Below are positions 47,451-55,961 of a DNA stretch of 64,000 nucleotides, piece by piece. Position 1 is the first letter of the stretch. Each line of letters starts with the position of its first letter. The stretch spans positions 62,001 through 126,000 of the forward strand of contig JFLW01000086.1 of the NCBI GenBank assembly GCA_000635495.1. The letters are read 5' to 3'. A program made the position numbers and the translations under genes. Source of the DNA: Prochlorococcus sp. scB243_495K23 (lineage in GTDB: Bacteria > Cyanobacteriota > Cyanobacteriia > PCC-6307 > Cyanobiaceae). Below the pieces are notes generated by a model, which was given only the letters and a program-made list of their open reading frames with translations, was not told where the DNA came from and made no database searches.

Positions 47451-48617
47451 TTGAGTAATATAAAATTTTCAGGTCTTAAAGGCCAAGCGCTTGTAATAGA
47501 GGATGAAGATATTCCAAGCATAAAAGAATTTCAGGATGTTATCCCAGATCACTACTTTAAGTGCAATACCAAAACTTCTTTGAGGTATCTTTTACAATCG
47601 GTTTTAATCCAATCATTAGTAGTTGCGATAGGGTTATCTATTCCATTTACCCCAAAAATGATCCCAGTTTGGATTATTTACGCATTACTGTCAGGTACCA
47701 CTGCTATGGGATTCTGGGTAATTGCCCATGAATGTGGACATGGAGCATTCTCTAAAAACAAAACATTGGAATCTATAACTGGTTATTTACTACATTCATT
47801 ACTTCTAGTGCCTTATTTTTCTTGGCAGCGTTCTCATGCAGTTCATCATCGATTCACAAACAACATAACCAATGGAGAAACTCACGTCCCTTTAGTCATT
47901 CAAGGGAATGGAGTTACAGAAAAAGTTGGCGGAGAAAAAGAATTACATTTTTCAAATTCCTTAGGTAAGAAAAAGTATGGAATTCTTCAACTTGCTTTAC
48001 ATCTAATATTTGGTTGGCCTGCTTATTTACTTACTGGAAGTACAGGAGGTGTTAAATATGGAACTTCAAATCATTTTTGGCCAATTAAACCATTTTCTAA
48101 AGCATTATGGCCATCAATATGGGCCAAGAAAGTTTGGATATCAGATATTGGTATAGGTTTGACATTATCGGGCATTTTTTATTTAGCTTTCAAGTATGGA
48201 TTATTTCCAGTAATTGCTATGTATTTTGGTCCTTTATTAGTGGTTAATTGTTGGCTAGTAGTTTATACATGGCTTCATCATACAGATTCAGATGTACCTC
48301 ATCTTTCAAATACGGAATTTTCCTTTATGAGAGGCGCATTTCTATCTATTGACAGGCCTTACGGTAGAATCCTTAATTTTCTTCACCATAATATAGGTTC
48401 TAGCCATGTCGTTCATCATGTATGTCCAACGATCCCTCATTATCATGCGAAAAAGGCAACTGTTTTAATTAAAAAAGCCTTTAAAAAAGCATATCTTTTT
48501 AATCCTGATCCAATACACAACGCTTTATGGAATATTGCTTGCAATTGCGTTGCTGTTAAGCCAGACATCAAGAGAGGAAGATATATATGGCGATCGTCAT
48601 ACAAAATGGTGGAGTAA
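47451..48617 (+). CDS. Membrane fatty acid desaturase, HECGH type (delta-12/omega-3-like)
   Basis: The 388-residue membrane protein has the three histidine boxes HECGH (93-97), HAVHH (129-133) and HVVHH (319-323), and the segment WVIAHECGHGAFSKN typical of the DesA/FAD2/FAD3 group. It would add a second or third double bond to lipid-bound acyl chains in the thylakoid or plasma membrane. The start is TTG at 47451 in an A-rich leader; no in-frame ATG precedes the conserved part. With the desaturase at 44.7 kb it forms a small desaturase cluster next to hli genes. Confidence 0.9.
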   Translation: MSNIKFSGLKGQALVIEDEDIPSIKEFQDVIPDHYFKCNTKTSLRYLLQSVLIQSLVVAIGLSIPFTPKMIPVWIIYALLSGTTAMGFWVIAHECGHGAFSKNKTLESITGYLLHSLLLVPYFSWQRSHAVHHRFTNNITNGETHVPLVIQGNGVTEKVGGEKELHFSNSLGKKKYGILQLALHLIFGWPAYLLTGSTGGVKYGTSNHFWPIKPFSKALWPSIWAKKVWISDIGIGLTLSGIFYLAFKYGLFPVIAMYFGPLLVVNCWLVVYTWLHHTDSDVPHLSNTEFSFMRGAFLSIDRPYGRILNFLHHNIGSSHVVHHVCPTIPHYHAKKATVLIKKAFKKAYLFNPDPIHNALWNIACNCVAVKPDIKRGRYIWRSSYKMVE

Positions 48618-48736
48618 AAAATACATTAGGCATCAATTATTTATCACATTAATTTACGCAAATCTGAAAAGAATATAAAAGAATTAGCAATAGCAAATTT
48701 TTCATCTTAGAAAAATATCTAAATAAATTAATTCCT

Positions 48737-48898
48737 ATGAGTGGTGACAATTTGCATGGTAAGCAGCCTATTAAATTTTATTCAGAAAAAATAACACTTA
48801 CAAAAATTGAATTATTAGAAAGACAATTGTGTTTAGGCGAAAAAATTTCAGATTTAGATCAAAAGCATAAAGAATGGAGCAAAAAACTATCAGGCTGA
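48737..48898 (+). CDS. Small hypothetical protein of 53 residues
   Basis: The product is polar and helical (KITLTKIELLERQLCLGEK) and ends KHKEWSKKLSG. It has no span or signal peptide. It lies 120 bases after the desaturase on the same strand. Function unknown. Confidence 0.58.
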   Translation: MSGDNLHGKQPIKFYSEKITLTKIELLERQLCLGEKISDLDQKHKEWSKKLSG

Positions 48899-48947
48899 TC
48901 ATTGAATGTTATGAATTTTATAACTGATTGATATTTGTATTTACTTA

Positions 48948-49565
48948 TTAATAAATTTTTCTGAAAATTATTGAAAAATTATTTGCAGGCATACCAATAA
49001 TATCTTCTTGATAAAAACCATTTTTCTTACTCTCGTAACAAACTTCCTCAAGATTTTTAATACCCCAAAGATCATTTTGCATTTTCAATGAATTATCGAA
49101 AAAATAATTACTCTCACTTGTATGCTTATTACAAATTTTGAATGGTCCATACAATATCAAAAATTGTCCATTTTTAAGTAATTTTCCTGACTCTCTAAAG
49201 AGTGCTACAGTACAAGACCACTGTGCTACATGAATCATATTTATAGAAACTATTCCTTGCAAAGAATGAGCTAATCTCAGTGGAATTTTCCAAGGAATTT
49301 TTTCTACATCAATCTCAAGAGGCTGAGGCATTTTCTTAGTTAAGTCTTCATATTCAATCCAAGAACTTATACTTTTTCTATGCAATAACTCCGGATCACT
49401 TGTTTGCCAAATTATTTCAGGAAAGTGTTTTTGAAAAAACACTGCATGTTCACCGCTCCCACTCCCGATTTCCAATACTGAACCTTTTTTTATAATTCTG
49501 GATAGTACATCACTAATGCATTCTCTATTTCTTTGAGTTGCCGGGAAAAAAAGTCTATTATCCAA
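48948..49565 (-). CDS. DUF938 family SAM-dependent methyltransferase
   Basis: The 205-residue product opens with the DUF938 signature (FFPATQRNRECISDVLSRII) and contains a methyltransferase motif I, VLEIGSGSGEHAVFFQKHFP, then WQTSDPELLHRKSISSW. DUF938 proteins are predicted methyltransferases of unknown substrate. NMIHVAQWS and LLKNGQFLILYGPF are also family elements. Confidence 0.88.
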   Translation of the reverse strand: MDNRLFFPATQRNRECISDVLSRIIKKGSVLEIGSGSGEHAVFFQKHFPEIIWQTSDPELLHRKSISSWIEYEDLTKKMPQPLEIDVEKIPWKIPLRLAHSLQGIVSINMIHVAQWSCTVALFRESGKLLKNGQFLILYGPFKICNKHTSESNYFFDNSLKMQNDLWGIKNLEEVCYESKKNGFYQEDIIGMPANNFSIIFRKIY

Positions 49566-49616
49566 AATTAAAAAAATTGGGCATTTTATTATTTAGAACA
49601 ATTCTAAAATCCTTAA

Positions 49617-49781
49617 TTATTTAACCTTTCTCAATTTAGGAGTCTTGAAAAACATAATTTTAAGGCTAAAGAATAATATTGAAATTGTAAGAGCAGGCAA
49701 GATATAAAGTATTAATTCAGAATTTATAAGAGAGGGAATTCTTCCAAAAATTAAATGCATGTAAAAAGTCGTAAAAGACAT
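49617..49781 (-). CDS. Small membrane protein of 54 residues
   Basis: The frame encodes a polar start (MSFTTFYMHLIFGRIPSLIN), one long hydrophobic segment (LILYILPALTISILFFSL) and a basic end (KTPKLRKVK). It lies just downstream of a gap that contains an orphan terminator hairpin. Function unknown. Confidence 0.55.
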   Translation of the reverse strand: MSFTTFYMHLIFGRIPSLINSELILYILPALTISILFFSLKIMFFKTPKLRKVK

Positions 49782-50143
49782 AAATCACCTATATATCTAA
49801 TGTATTAATAGCAAAAACTTGAGTTCTAAAAACTACTTTTAGTAAAAAATAAAAATTTTCATAAAAAAGAGTCAGCCTGTATCCCTACTAGCTGACTCTT
49901 TTGATATATTAATTTAAATTACCTTTAAATGAGGATATACCTCTAAAAAAACAAGATAGAAATCTTATTTTTTTTTTTCAAATTCAAGAAATCAGTACCA
50001 AAAAAAAACACCGATAAGGTATATTTCGACACAAAAATGTAGCAGTTTTTTAGAATTTTTTGACAAAACAAGGGGAGAATACCTCATTTTCTTTACATTA
50101 CTAAATAAATATGTTATATTTGTTAACAAATTACTTTTAAAAA
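49782..50143. other. Intergenic region upstream of the hli pair
   Basis: No gene is visible in these 362 bases. It contains an orphan hairpin (49865-49907). Near its right end is a promoter-like stretch with TTGACA at about 50060 and TATATT at about 50114, 30 bases ahead of the first hli start codon. Confidence 0.5.
49865..49907. terminator. Orphan bidirectional terminator hairpin
   Basis: AAGAGTCAGC and GCTGACTCTT form a perfect 10-base stem around a 14-base loop. A short T-run follows on the + strand and a longer T-run on the minus strand. No annotated gene ends just before it on either strand, so it may end an unannotated RNA. Confidence 0.7.
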
Positions 50144-50251
50144 ATGACTCCAGAAGCAGAACGTTTTAATGGTTGGGCAGCAATGTTAGGTTTCGTTGCA
50201 GCAGTCGGTGCCTATGTAACAACAGGCCAGATCATTCCAGGTTGGTTCTAA
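50144..50251 (+). CDS. hli: High-light-inducible protein (35 residues)
   Basis: HLIPs are one-helix relatives of plant light-harvesting proteins that bind chlorophyll and carotenoid and protect photosystems. The product has the chlorophyll-binding motif region ERFNGWAAMLGFVAAVGAY and the conserved ending TTGQIIPG. It is shorter than most and has Trp where the ExxNxR motif normally has Arg. Its stop codon overlaps the start of the next hli gene (TAATG). Confidence 0.9.
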   Translation: MTPEAERFNGWAAMLGFVAAVGAYVTTGQIIPGWF

Positions 50252-50391
50252 TGAAGAATAACGAACCAAAAATAATTGAAAAAGAAAAAATCGTTGCTGA
50301 AAAGCTTAACGGAAGATTTGCTATGTTAGGATTCGTCGCTCTAGTTGGAGCATACTTAACTACAGGTCAAATTATTCCTGGATTTATCTAA
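50251..50391 (+). CDS. hli: High-light-inducible protein (46 residues)
   Basis: The product has a charged N-terminus (MKNNEPKIIEKEKIVAE) and the complete motif EKLNGRFAMLGFVALVGAYL with TTGQIIPGFI. Glu, Asn and Arg of ExxNxR are all present. Translation is coupled to the preceding hli gene by a 1-base overlap. A strong terminator follows 20 bases after the stop. Confidence 0.93.
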   Translation: MKNNEPKIIEKEKIVAEKLNGRFAMLGFVALVGAYLTTGQIIPGFI

Positions 50392-50411
50392 ACTAATTTT
50401 TTTATCATTTT

Positions 50412-50446
50412 AAAGCCTAATTTAAAATTAAATTAGGCTTTTTTTA
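50412..50446 (+). terminator. Terminator of the hli pair
   Basis: AAAGCCTAATTT and AAATTAGGCTTT form a 12-base stem around a short AAAATT loop, followed by a T-run. It ends the bicistronic hli transcript. Confidence 0.9.
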
Positions 50447-50626
50447 TGGAATTTTTTGAAAAATCTCATAAATCTCTATTGGCGAGACACATCTCAAGGT
50501 CAGGAAAGATAATGATAATATTAATTAGCATTTTAAGAGAAATATTAAGTTGATTATTCTTCTTCTTTAAAACTTAAATTCAAATGTTAATTAATGCTAT
50601 CTTTATCGAGATAATTAGAGAATTTA

Positions 50627-50755
50627 ATGAGAGTAAAACTTGAACCGGAAACAGCATTCATTGGCAAAAAGTTTGCATATATATTTCTAGGAATAATATT
50701 TTCCCTGAATGCCTTCACTTTTATTTGGTTTTTCTTATTTTCAAATTTAAAATAA
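50627..50755 (+). CDS. Small membrane protein of 42 residues
   Basis: The product starts MRVKLEPETAFIGKKFAYIF and continues through a single hydrophobic segment (LGIIFSLNAFTFIWFFLF). It lies between the hli pair and the leftward hli gene. The neighbourhood suggests a thylakoid role, but nothing in the sequence confirms it. Confidence 0.58.
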   Translation: MRVKLEPETAFIGKKFAYIFLGIIFSLNAFTFIWFFLFSNLK

Positions 50756-50827
50756 ATTTATGTTTCATCTAAAACAATTAAATAATATTGTTTAAATAAA
50801 AAGTTTTTTAAAAACTGTTATTTAAGA

Positions 50828-51034
50828 CTAAAAAATTCCTGGAATTATCTGGCCTGTTGTGACATAAGCACCTAAAAGTGCAACAAAACCAACCATGGCC
50901 CATCTACCATTTACTTTTTCTGCATTTTGAGGATACCCATCGTAAGATACAGTTTTATCAATATAAGGCCTAGTTTCCGAAGGAAACATATTTTGCCTTC
51001 CACCTGATTCTGTTGTAACTCCTGATTTTGTCAT
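50828..51034 (-). CDS. hli: High-light-inducible protein (68 residues)
   Basis: The product has a longer polar N-terminus (about 38 residues, with GRQNMFPSETRPYIDKTV) before the one-helix domain EKVNGRWAMVGFVALLGAYV and the ending TTGQIIPGIF. The ExxNxR motif is complete. It is transcribed away from the hli pair and has its own upstream region. Confidence 0.92.
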   Translation of the reverse strand: MTKSGVTTESGGRQNMFPSETRPYIDKTVSYDGYPQNAEKVNGRWAMVGFVALLGAYVTTGQIIPGIF

Positions 51035-51284
51035 TAAAGAAATAATAATTGTTAACTAAAGTAACACAAATATTAACTTATGTAAACCAAAATCTCCAAT
51101 GAATTCCTCAAAGTATTTATGTTCTTGGTCAATATGTGACATTTCTGTTTAAAAATTCGAAAGTAAATTTTATTAATCAAATAATTTTCTAATTATCAAA
51201 CTCGCAATCATTTTTTTTTAAATAAGCATTTATACTCACAGTAAGTAATTTTACTTAGTAATATAGTTATAGCATTTAGGAAGT

Positions 51285-51370
51285 GCTTAGCTGGTTAAAT
51301 CAAAAAACTGAATTAACCAAGTCGTCATGAGCTTGCTGGTGGGATACCTGCAGGCTCTTTCAATTTTAAA
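51285..51370 (+). ncRNA. Candidate small RNA with two hairpins
   Basis: Hairpin 1 is TGGTTAA (51292-51298) with TTAACCA (51313-51319). Hairpin 2 is GAGCTTGC (51329-51336) with GCAGGCTC (51350-51357), containing one T-G wobble and an inner GGT/ACC extension. It is followed by TTTCAATTTT. The wobble pairs only in a + strand RNA. TATAGC-like sequence lies about 20 bases upstream. No coding frame covers the block, and its GC content exceeds that of its surroundings. Confidence 0.5.
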
Positions 51371-51491
51371 AGAAAGCAAATATACTAAGCATCTAGATCA
51401 TTTTAGACTAACTTAATAAAATCTCGAAGTAATACAACTAGTGTCAAAGATTTATTTATTTGCTAAATAGAAAATAGACTAAACAAAATTT

Positions 51492-51593
51492 ATGTCTTTA
51501 GATTTTATCCTCATACCATTTTGTATTTTGATTATCCTTCTTCTCTTAAATAGAGAAAATAGAATATACAAAAGAAATCAAAAAGCTAAATAA
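51492..51593 (+). CDS. Tiny membrane protein of 33 residues
   Basis: The frame encodes a 20-residue hydrophobic start (MSLDFILIPFCILIILLLLN) and a basic tail (RENRIYKRNQKAK). Single-span, N-out/C-in topology is expected. Function unknown. Confidence 0.5.
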   Translation: MSLDFILIPFCILIILLLLNRENRIYKRNQKAK

Positions 51594-51694
51594 CTTTGTG
51601 AATTTACCAAGGATTTAGAGAAAATATAACATGCTTATATTCACATATTCACATTAATTCCAAAGTAGTTTTTAAATTTTGAGATTTTATAAAA

Positions 51695-51814
51695 TTAGGC
51701 TAAATTTTTACTTAAAATTAATTTTTCCCAATAGGCTATTGAGCGATTTATTTGTTTCAATTTTTCTTTGCAATGATTACACTTACAATTATTCAAAGCA
51801 ATTTTTGAATACAT
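51695..51814 (-). CDS. Small Cys-cluster protein of 39 residues
   Basis: The product contains NNCKCNHCKEK (three Cys and one His within six positions), followed by a helical end (SIAYWEKLILSKNLA). The Cys/His cluster could coordinate zinc or a cluster in a dimer. No family recognised. The frame is short, so coding status is moderate. Confidence 0.5.
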   Translation of the reverse strand: MYSKIALNNCKCNHCKEKLKQINRSIAYWEKLILSKNLA

Positions 51815-52046
51815 AAATTTAAAATATTTCTTTAAATTAACCAAATTCACAGATTAAATACAAGGCCTAAATATATAAATATCTGTAGATATCTTTTTTA
51901 ATTGGACTTTTAAAAACTTGGTATGAAAAAACAATTTCTATAGATAAAAAATTTTGAGATAAATAATGCCAAAAGGAAAGTTTAATACACTTAAAAATTA
52001 TCTTTTATTTAGAGAAGTAAATTTATGTTTAATGAGATCTAGAAAA

Positions 52047-53240
52047 TTAAGAGGCTTTTTTTAACAAATAAAGACCTCCTGAGAATGAAGTCAAAACTGG
52101 TAGCCAAGCTGAAATAAAGGGTGTTAAAACTCCCTTCACACCAAGTGAACTTGATAAGAAAGAAAGTACATAATATAAGAGAATCAAAATTACACTTAAC
52201 CCAAATCCTTGGCTTTTTGAAGTTCTTAGATTTTGCTTAGCACCTAAACTGCTTCCAATCAATCCAAAGACTAAGCATGCGCAGGGTAAAGTAAATTTTT
52301 CTTGTATTCTTACGGACATTTTTCTCGCTTCCCTTGCATCACCAGTTTCTTCATAAAGTTTTTTTGCTTTAAGAGCCTGATTTAAAGTCATTTTGTTAGC
52401 GTCATCAGGAATTTTAGAAACTTTTAAAGGACCATCTCCTAAAGGATACGAATACTTTTTAAAACCTATAGTTGTTGTTTTTCCACTTTCGTCTAATGTA
52501 ATCAACTTTCCATTAGTAAATATCCATGCTGATTCTTGCCCATCAAAGATTCCTTTTTCAGCTGATAAGATTTGTTTATACCCCAAAACCGAAAAATCAA
52601 TAACAGTAACATTTTTCATAACGTTATCTTCGACTATCCTGGAAAAAAATATTTGATTTAAGAAAGTATTATTATTAGTTGATTCATTGGTATTCGGATC
52701 AGTGTAGGAACCATATCCTTTAAAAAAAATATCATGTCCTTTTTCAATAGAAACGGACTTTCCTAAGCCATCTCTTAATAAAATCTCAGAATATTTATTC
52801 GTTAAAGGAACCAAACTATTATTAAAGTAAAATGTTAATCCAGTCATAAATATCGCAAGTATGATTGCTGGAATAACCAGTCTAGAAGTTTTAACTCCCA
52901 AACTTCTTGCAGCCAAAATTTCAGAATTAGATGACATCTTTCCATAAGCTAATAAAGTTGAAAGAAGTACAGACATAGGGAATGAAAGGACCAAAAAACC
53001 TGGTAGTTTAAGGAACATGACTTTAACTGCAAGTGTTATGGGTAAACCAAATTCAACAATTTTCCTTATCAAGTCAAACATAACCCCAACCGAAAGGGAA
53101 ACTACTGTAAAAGCAGAAACTGCAAATAACAAAGGAGGTAAGAGTTGACCAAATAACCACCTATCTATGATTGGAATATTATTTATTAGTTTTGAAAAAA
53201 TTTTAATATTGTTTTTATACATTATCTTGATTGAAAACAC
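52047..53240 (-). CDS. LptF/LptG-family permease (YjgP/YjgQ)
   Basis: The 397-residue product has the LptF/LptG layout: three N-terminal membrane segments (about 33-58, 75-100, 115-135), a large periplasmic beta-jellyroll-like domain (about 140-300) and three C-terminal segments. The motif LAYGKMSSNSEILAARSLGV is characteristic of this permease family, which extracts LPS from the inner membrane together with LptB. The lipid A genes at 5-9 kb supply a possible substrate. Its partner genes are not in the window. Confidence 0.88.
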   Translation of the reverse strand: MFSIKIMYKNNIKIFSKLINNIPIIDRWLFGQLLPPLLFAVSAFTVVSLSVGVMFDLIRKIVEFGLPITLAVKVMFLKLPGFLVLSFPMSVLLSTLLAYGKMSSNSEILAARSLGVKTSRLVIPAIILAIFMTGLTFYFNNSLVPLTNKYSEILLRDGLGKSVSIEKGHDIFFKGYGSYTDPNTNESTNNNTFLNQIFFSRIVEDNVMKNVTVIDFSVLGYKQILSAEKGIFDGQESAWIFTNGKLITLDESGKTTTIGFKKYSYPLGDGPLKVSKIPDDANKMTLNQALKAKKLYEETGDAREARKMSVRIQEKFTLPCACLVFGLIGSSLGAKQNLRTSKSQGFGLSVILILLYYVLSFLSSSLGVKGVLTPFISAWLPVLTSFSGGLYLLKKAS

Positions 53241-53585
53241 TTGAGACGATATTCATAAAATAGGTTGATGATTTATTATGCCAATAATCAATATTAAACA
53301 ATTTAATATTAATAGTTTAAGAAAACAATTTTCATTTAACAAACCTTCTAATCAAAAATTTTAAATTTTCTCAATAGAAAGATTACAAAATTTCATTCTC
53401 AGAAATCACCTAAAAGGATTATTTTACTTTGAAAAATTCGTATAATATTTTAATAATTTTTGATTTTAATACTCTACATTGTATGAAAAAAATAAATTTA
53501 TTTAGAGGGATATTCAGCTAGATAAATTTTGGAATCTAAAATTATAGTAATTTGAAATTAATAAAAATGTAGGGCTACTAATTAA
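53241..53585. other. Intergenic region, no gene seen
   Basis: This 345-base AT-rich stretch has no convincing gene, hairpin terminator or repeat. A 28-codon frame at 53278-53364 was considered and rejected as too short and without a ribosome-binding site. Confidence 0.5.
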
Positions 53586-53729
53586 CTAATTGAACCATCC
53601 TTTTTTTTTGGCTTTAACTTTTGGTGAAGTCTGAATCTTAGGCTCTTCGTCAACTCTACCTTTGATAATCATTAAGGGAACTATTGCCCATAGAGCTAAA
53701 AATAATATCCAGAATAGGTAAATGTTCAT
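53586..53729 (-). CDS. Small membrane protein with basic tail, 47 residues
   Basis: The product begins with a hydrophobic segment (MNIYLFWILFLALWAIVPLM) and ends with a polar-basic tail containing VDEEPKIQTSPKVKAKKK. It is a one-span protein with a cytosolic or stromal tail. Function unknown. Confidence 0.62.
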   Translation of the reverse strand: MNIYLFWILFLALWAIVPLMIIKGRVDEEPKIQTSPKVKAKKKGWFN

Positions 53730-54071
53730 GCTATTAAAAATCAATATGATCATATTAAAATTAATTAAATATGATTCGTGAGTTTCTTTTTAAAGTTCTA
53801 ATTTAAATGTATAATCGAATATTTATTTTAAGGAAAGCCAAATAAAATATCTAATAGATTTTATATAAATAATGAGATTGCTTAAAAAAATTTAAAAAAA
53901 GAAATTAGAAATTTTTATAAGGTAATTAAAATAATCGCACTCAACAAAACCACTGCTTTGCTTCAGGATGTGTGGAGTGCATATTTATAATGACACGATA
54001 ATTTTTTTTTCGTGAATCTTGTTAAATCAAACTTTTGCTTATCTAAAATAGAATTAAAAATTAATAGCAAA
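53730..54071. other. Intergenic region with an isolated hairpin
   Basis: No gene is visible. A bulged hairpin at 53937-53980 (GCACTC ... CCAC ... GTG-GAGTGC) stands out in the AT-rich context. No T-run follows it, so it is not a simple terminator. It lies about 90 bases ahead of the small zinc-ribbon gene. Confidence 0.45.
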
Positions 54072-54227
54072 ATGAAAATATGTGATTTATGTCATAAGCC
54101 AGATAAAATTCATTACAGAGTGAAATCCATAATTCATAGAGACTGGATTTTTTGTTGTAAAGAATGTTGGATTGTAATTTCTAAACATAATGATTATTCC
54201 TACGGTGGCACAAGAAAGTCCAAATAA
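54072..54227 (+). CDS. Small zinc-ribbon-like protein of 51 residues
   Basis: The ATG at 54072 gives a protein starting MKICDLCHKPDKIHYRVKS, with CDLC and, later, FCCKECWI: two Cys pairs spaced like a zinc ribbon. A longer frame starting at 54012 adds 20 unconserved residues and was rejected. It may bind nucleic acid or protein, but that is inference. Confidence 0.72.
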   Translation: MKICDLCHKPDKIHYRVKSIIHRDWIFCCKECWIVISKHNDYSYGGTRKSK

Positions 54228-54397
54228 TAAATTTCCCTAAAAAATAATATGGAAAAAACAATCAAATAATTAGAGACTTAGAAATCTATAAATTTCTTTA
54301 AATAAGAACTTGACAATTAATGATGATATTTAAAAATGATTTATGAAATTTACCAACAAAAATAACTTTCTTTTTTTTTCTTTGATTTATCTTTTTA

Positions 54398-54871
54398 ATG
54401 TACTTTTTTTGTAATAGAGTCTTGTCTTATTTTGCTAAACCAAACTTTGTAGTTTATGACGAATGGTTTGATAATGATTTTCAAAAAACTAAACTTAATA
54501 TTAAAAATAAAAAAATAACAAATATTTCAAAAATTCATGAATTTTTTTATGAGCAATCGAATTACAAAGTTGGTGCCTCTGAAAATAACTTACAGATAGA
54601 CATTCATGAAAATAGGGATGAACTATTTAATAATTATTATTTTGAAAACGATTCTGAAATATATGATTCATTATCAAATAAAAAATTTCCATTCTTTGGA
54701 AAAATTACCAAAAACAAACTTAACTTTAATATAAAAAATAAAATAATTTATACTTTATCAATTTTTGGATTTGTAATTATCTTTGGATTACTAATAGTTT
54801 TTATTTCGCAATCTAAAAAAAATAAATCGTCCATAACAAATGAATCAATTTTATTAGAAAAAAGATTTTGA
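54398..54871 (+). CDS. Hypothetical protein with C-terminal membrane anchor
   Basis: The 157-residue product is Asn/Lys/Phe-rich, mostly polar, with one hydrophobic segment near the C-terminus (about 121-142, LSIFGFVIIFGLLIVFI) and a basic end. It would be a tail-anchored protein. No family recognised. It converges on the leftward gene with 4 bases between them. Confidence 0.65.
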   Translation: MYFFCNRVLSYFAKPNFVVYDEWFDNDFQKTKLNIKNKKITNISKIHEFFYEQSNYKVGASENNLQIDIHENRDELFNNYYFENDSEIYDSLSNKKFPFFGKITKNKLNFNIKNKIIYTLSIFGFVIIFGLLIVFISQSKKNKSSITNESILLEKRF

Positions 54872-54875
54872 TTTT

Positions 54876-55352
54876 CTAAAAAAAGTCATTAATTTCTTTT
54901 TTTATAGATTTATATTCTAAATTAATTTCTTTAATAAATTTATCCACTTCTTTTTTATTATTCTTATATTCATTTATTTTTTGTTTGGTTTTCTCATAGA
55001 AAATGGATTCAAATTTTCCTGGACTTACCTCCTCAATCCAATATCCTGCTAAACAATAAATTTGATTTGGAACAACAGTTATAATAAATAATTTTTTGGA
55101 ATTTTTATATTGATCAATTATCTTATTAGCGAAATTACCTTTAGTTTTGTTAGTCCCAAATAGAGTAATATCTTTTGCTAAAGACTTAAAATTCTTCGAT
55201 AGATTCTTACTTTTTTCTAATGTATTTCTAGAAATTATTTTTTCTAGAGAATAACAATAATCGAAAAAATTAGTATTTTCTTTTTTTGAAGGATATATAG
55301 TTATTAGAGAACTAAAAAGTAAAAAAGAAGTTAAAATAAATTTTTTAAACAT
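54876..55352 (-). CDS. Exported hypothetical protein
   Basis: The 158-residue product begins with a signal-peptide-like leader (MFKKFILTSFLLFSSLITIY) and continues as a Lys-rich helical protein with Cys at 33 and around 107 (QIYCLAGYWIE). The mature part is probably in the periplasm or lumen. No family recognised. Confidence 0.65.
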   Translation of the reverse strand: MFKKFILTSFLLFSSLITIYPSKKENTNFFDYCYSLEKIISRNTLEKSKNLSKNFKSLAKDITLFGTNKTKGNFANKIIDQYKNSKKLFIITVVPNQIYCLAGYWIEEVSPGKFESIFYEKTKQKINEYKNNKKEVDKFIKEINLEYKSIKKEINDFF

Positions 55353-55549
55353 TTAATTTTAATTAAATTTATCATTTCATAAATATAAAAAGACAATGCG
55401 TAAATTACTATTAATTACCTTAAAAAGATTCACATTAATTAAAAAGATTTCTATTAATTGAGCTAAACCTTTTTGAGAAGAATTTAAAAGTATTTCGGAC
55501 TAGTAAAGTATCTATCAAACACATAAAATTTTTTTCGTATAATAAGATT

Positions 55550-55930
55550 ATGAAAAATTCTTTTTTTAAAAATAAAAGTTTCAAATCTTTTTTAGATTTT
55601 TTTTCAAGATTATCAATTTCAGCAATATTTATCTCAGCAATACCAGGCAAAATAAATGATTTTGAAAGAACAGTTGAATATATTTCTTCAAAAGGTATTC
55701 CAGAACCAATTTCATCTATTCTTCTCGTGGGAGCAATTATATGTCTTATCTTGGGTTCTGGATTTTTTATATTTGGGGAAAATCAAAAAATCGGTTCGGT
55801 CTTTTTATTACTATTTATTATTCCAACAACAATAATTTTTCATTTATTCCCTTTTCATCAAAGAGCAGTATTTATGAATCTCGCGTTGATAGGTGGATTA
55901 ATTATTACTGCAATAAGGGAACCAAAATAA
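55550..55930 (+). CDS. DoxX family membrane protein, short form
   Basis: The 126-residue product has four hydrophobic segments and the DoxX features AIFISAIPGKINDFERTVEYI, SSILLVGAIICLILGSGFFI and HLFPFHQRAVFMNLALIGGL. It lacks the long tail of the DoxX protein encoded at 29.0-29.6 kb. Function is unknown; DoxX proteins are linked to redox or quinone chemistry in some bacteria. Confidence 0.82.
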   Translation: MKNSFFKNKSFKSFLDFFSRLSISAIFISAIPGKINDFERTVEYISSKGIPEPISSILLVGAIICLILGSGFFIFGENQKIGSVFLLLFIIPTTIIFHLFPFHQRAVFMNLALIGGLIITAIREPK

Positions 55931-55961
55931 ATTACTTAATTAAAGAAACCTAAATATTTTT

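Noticed and set aside
51242..51258. TAAGTAA...TTACTTA inverted repeat
   Set aside because: Short, purely AT-rich and common by chance at this base composition; not strong enough to call an operator.
51967..52065. 32-codon frame (product begins MPKGKFNTLK) overlapping the permease 3' end
   Set aside because: It overlaps a conserved gene on the other strand and lacks support beyond being open; possible but not reported as a gene.
53278..53364. 28-codon frame in the gap after the LptF/LptG gene
   Set aside because: AT-rich, no ribosome-binding site, no paralogue; likely chance.
55435..55650. Minus-strand 71-codon frame opposite the DoxX gene
   Set aside because: The DoxX protein on the + strand has clear family features, so the overlapping frame is a shadow.
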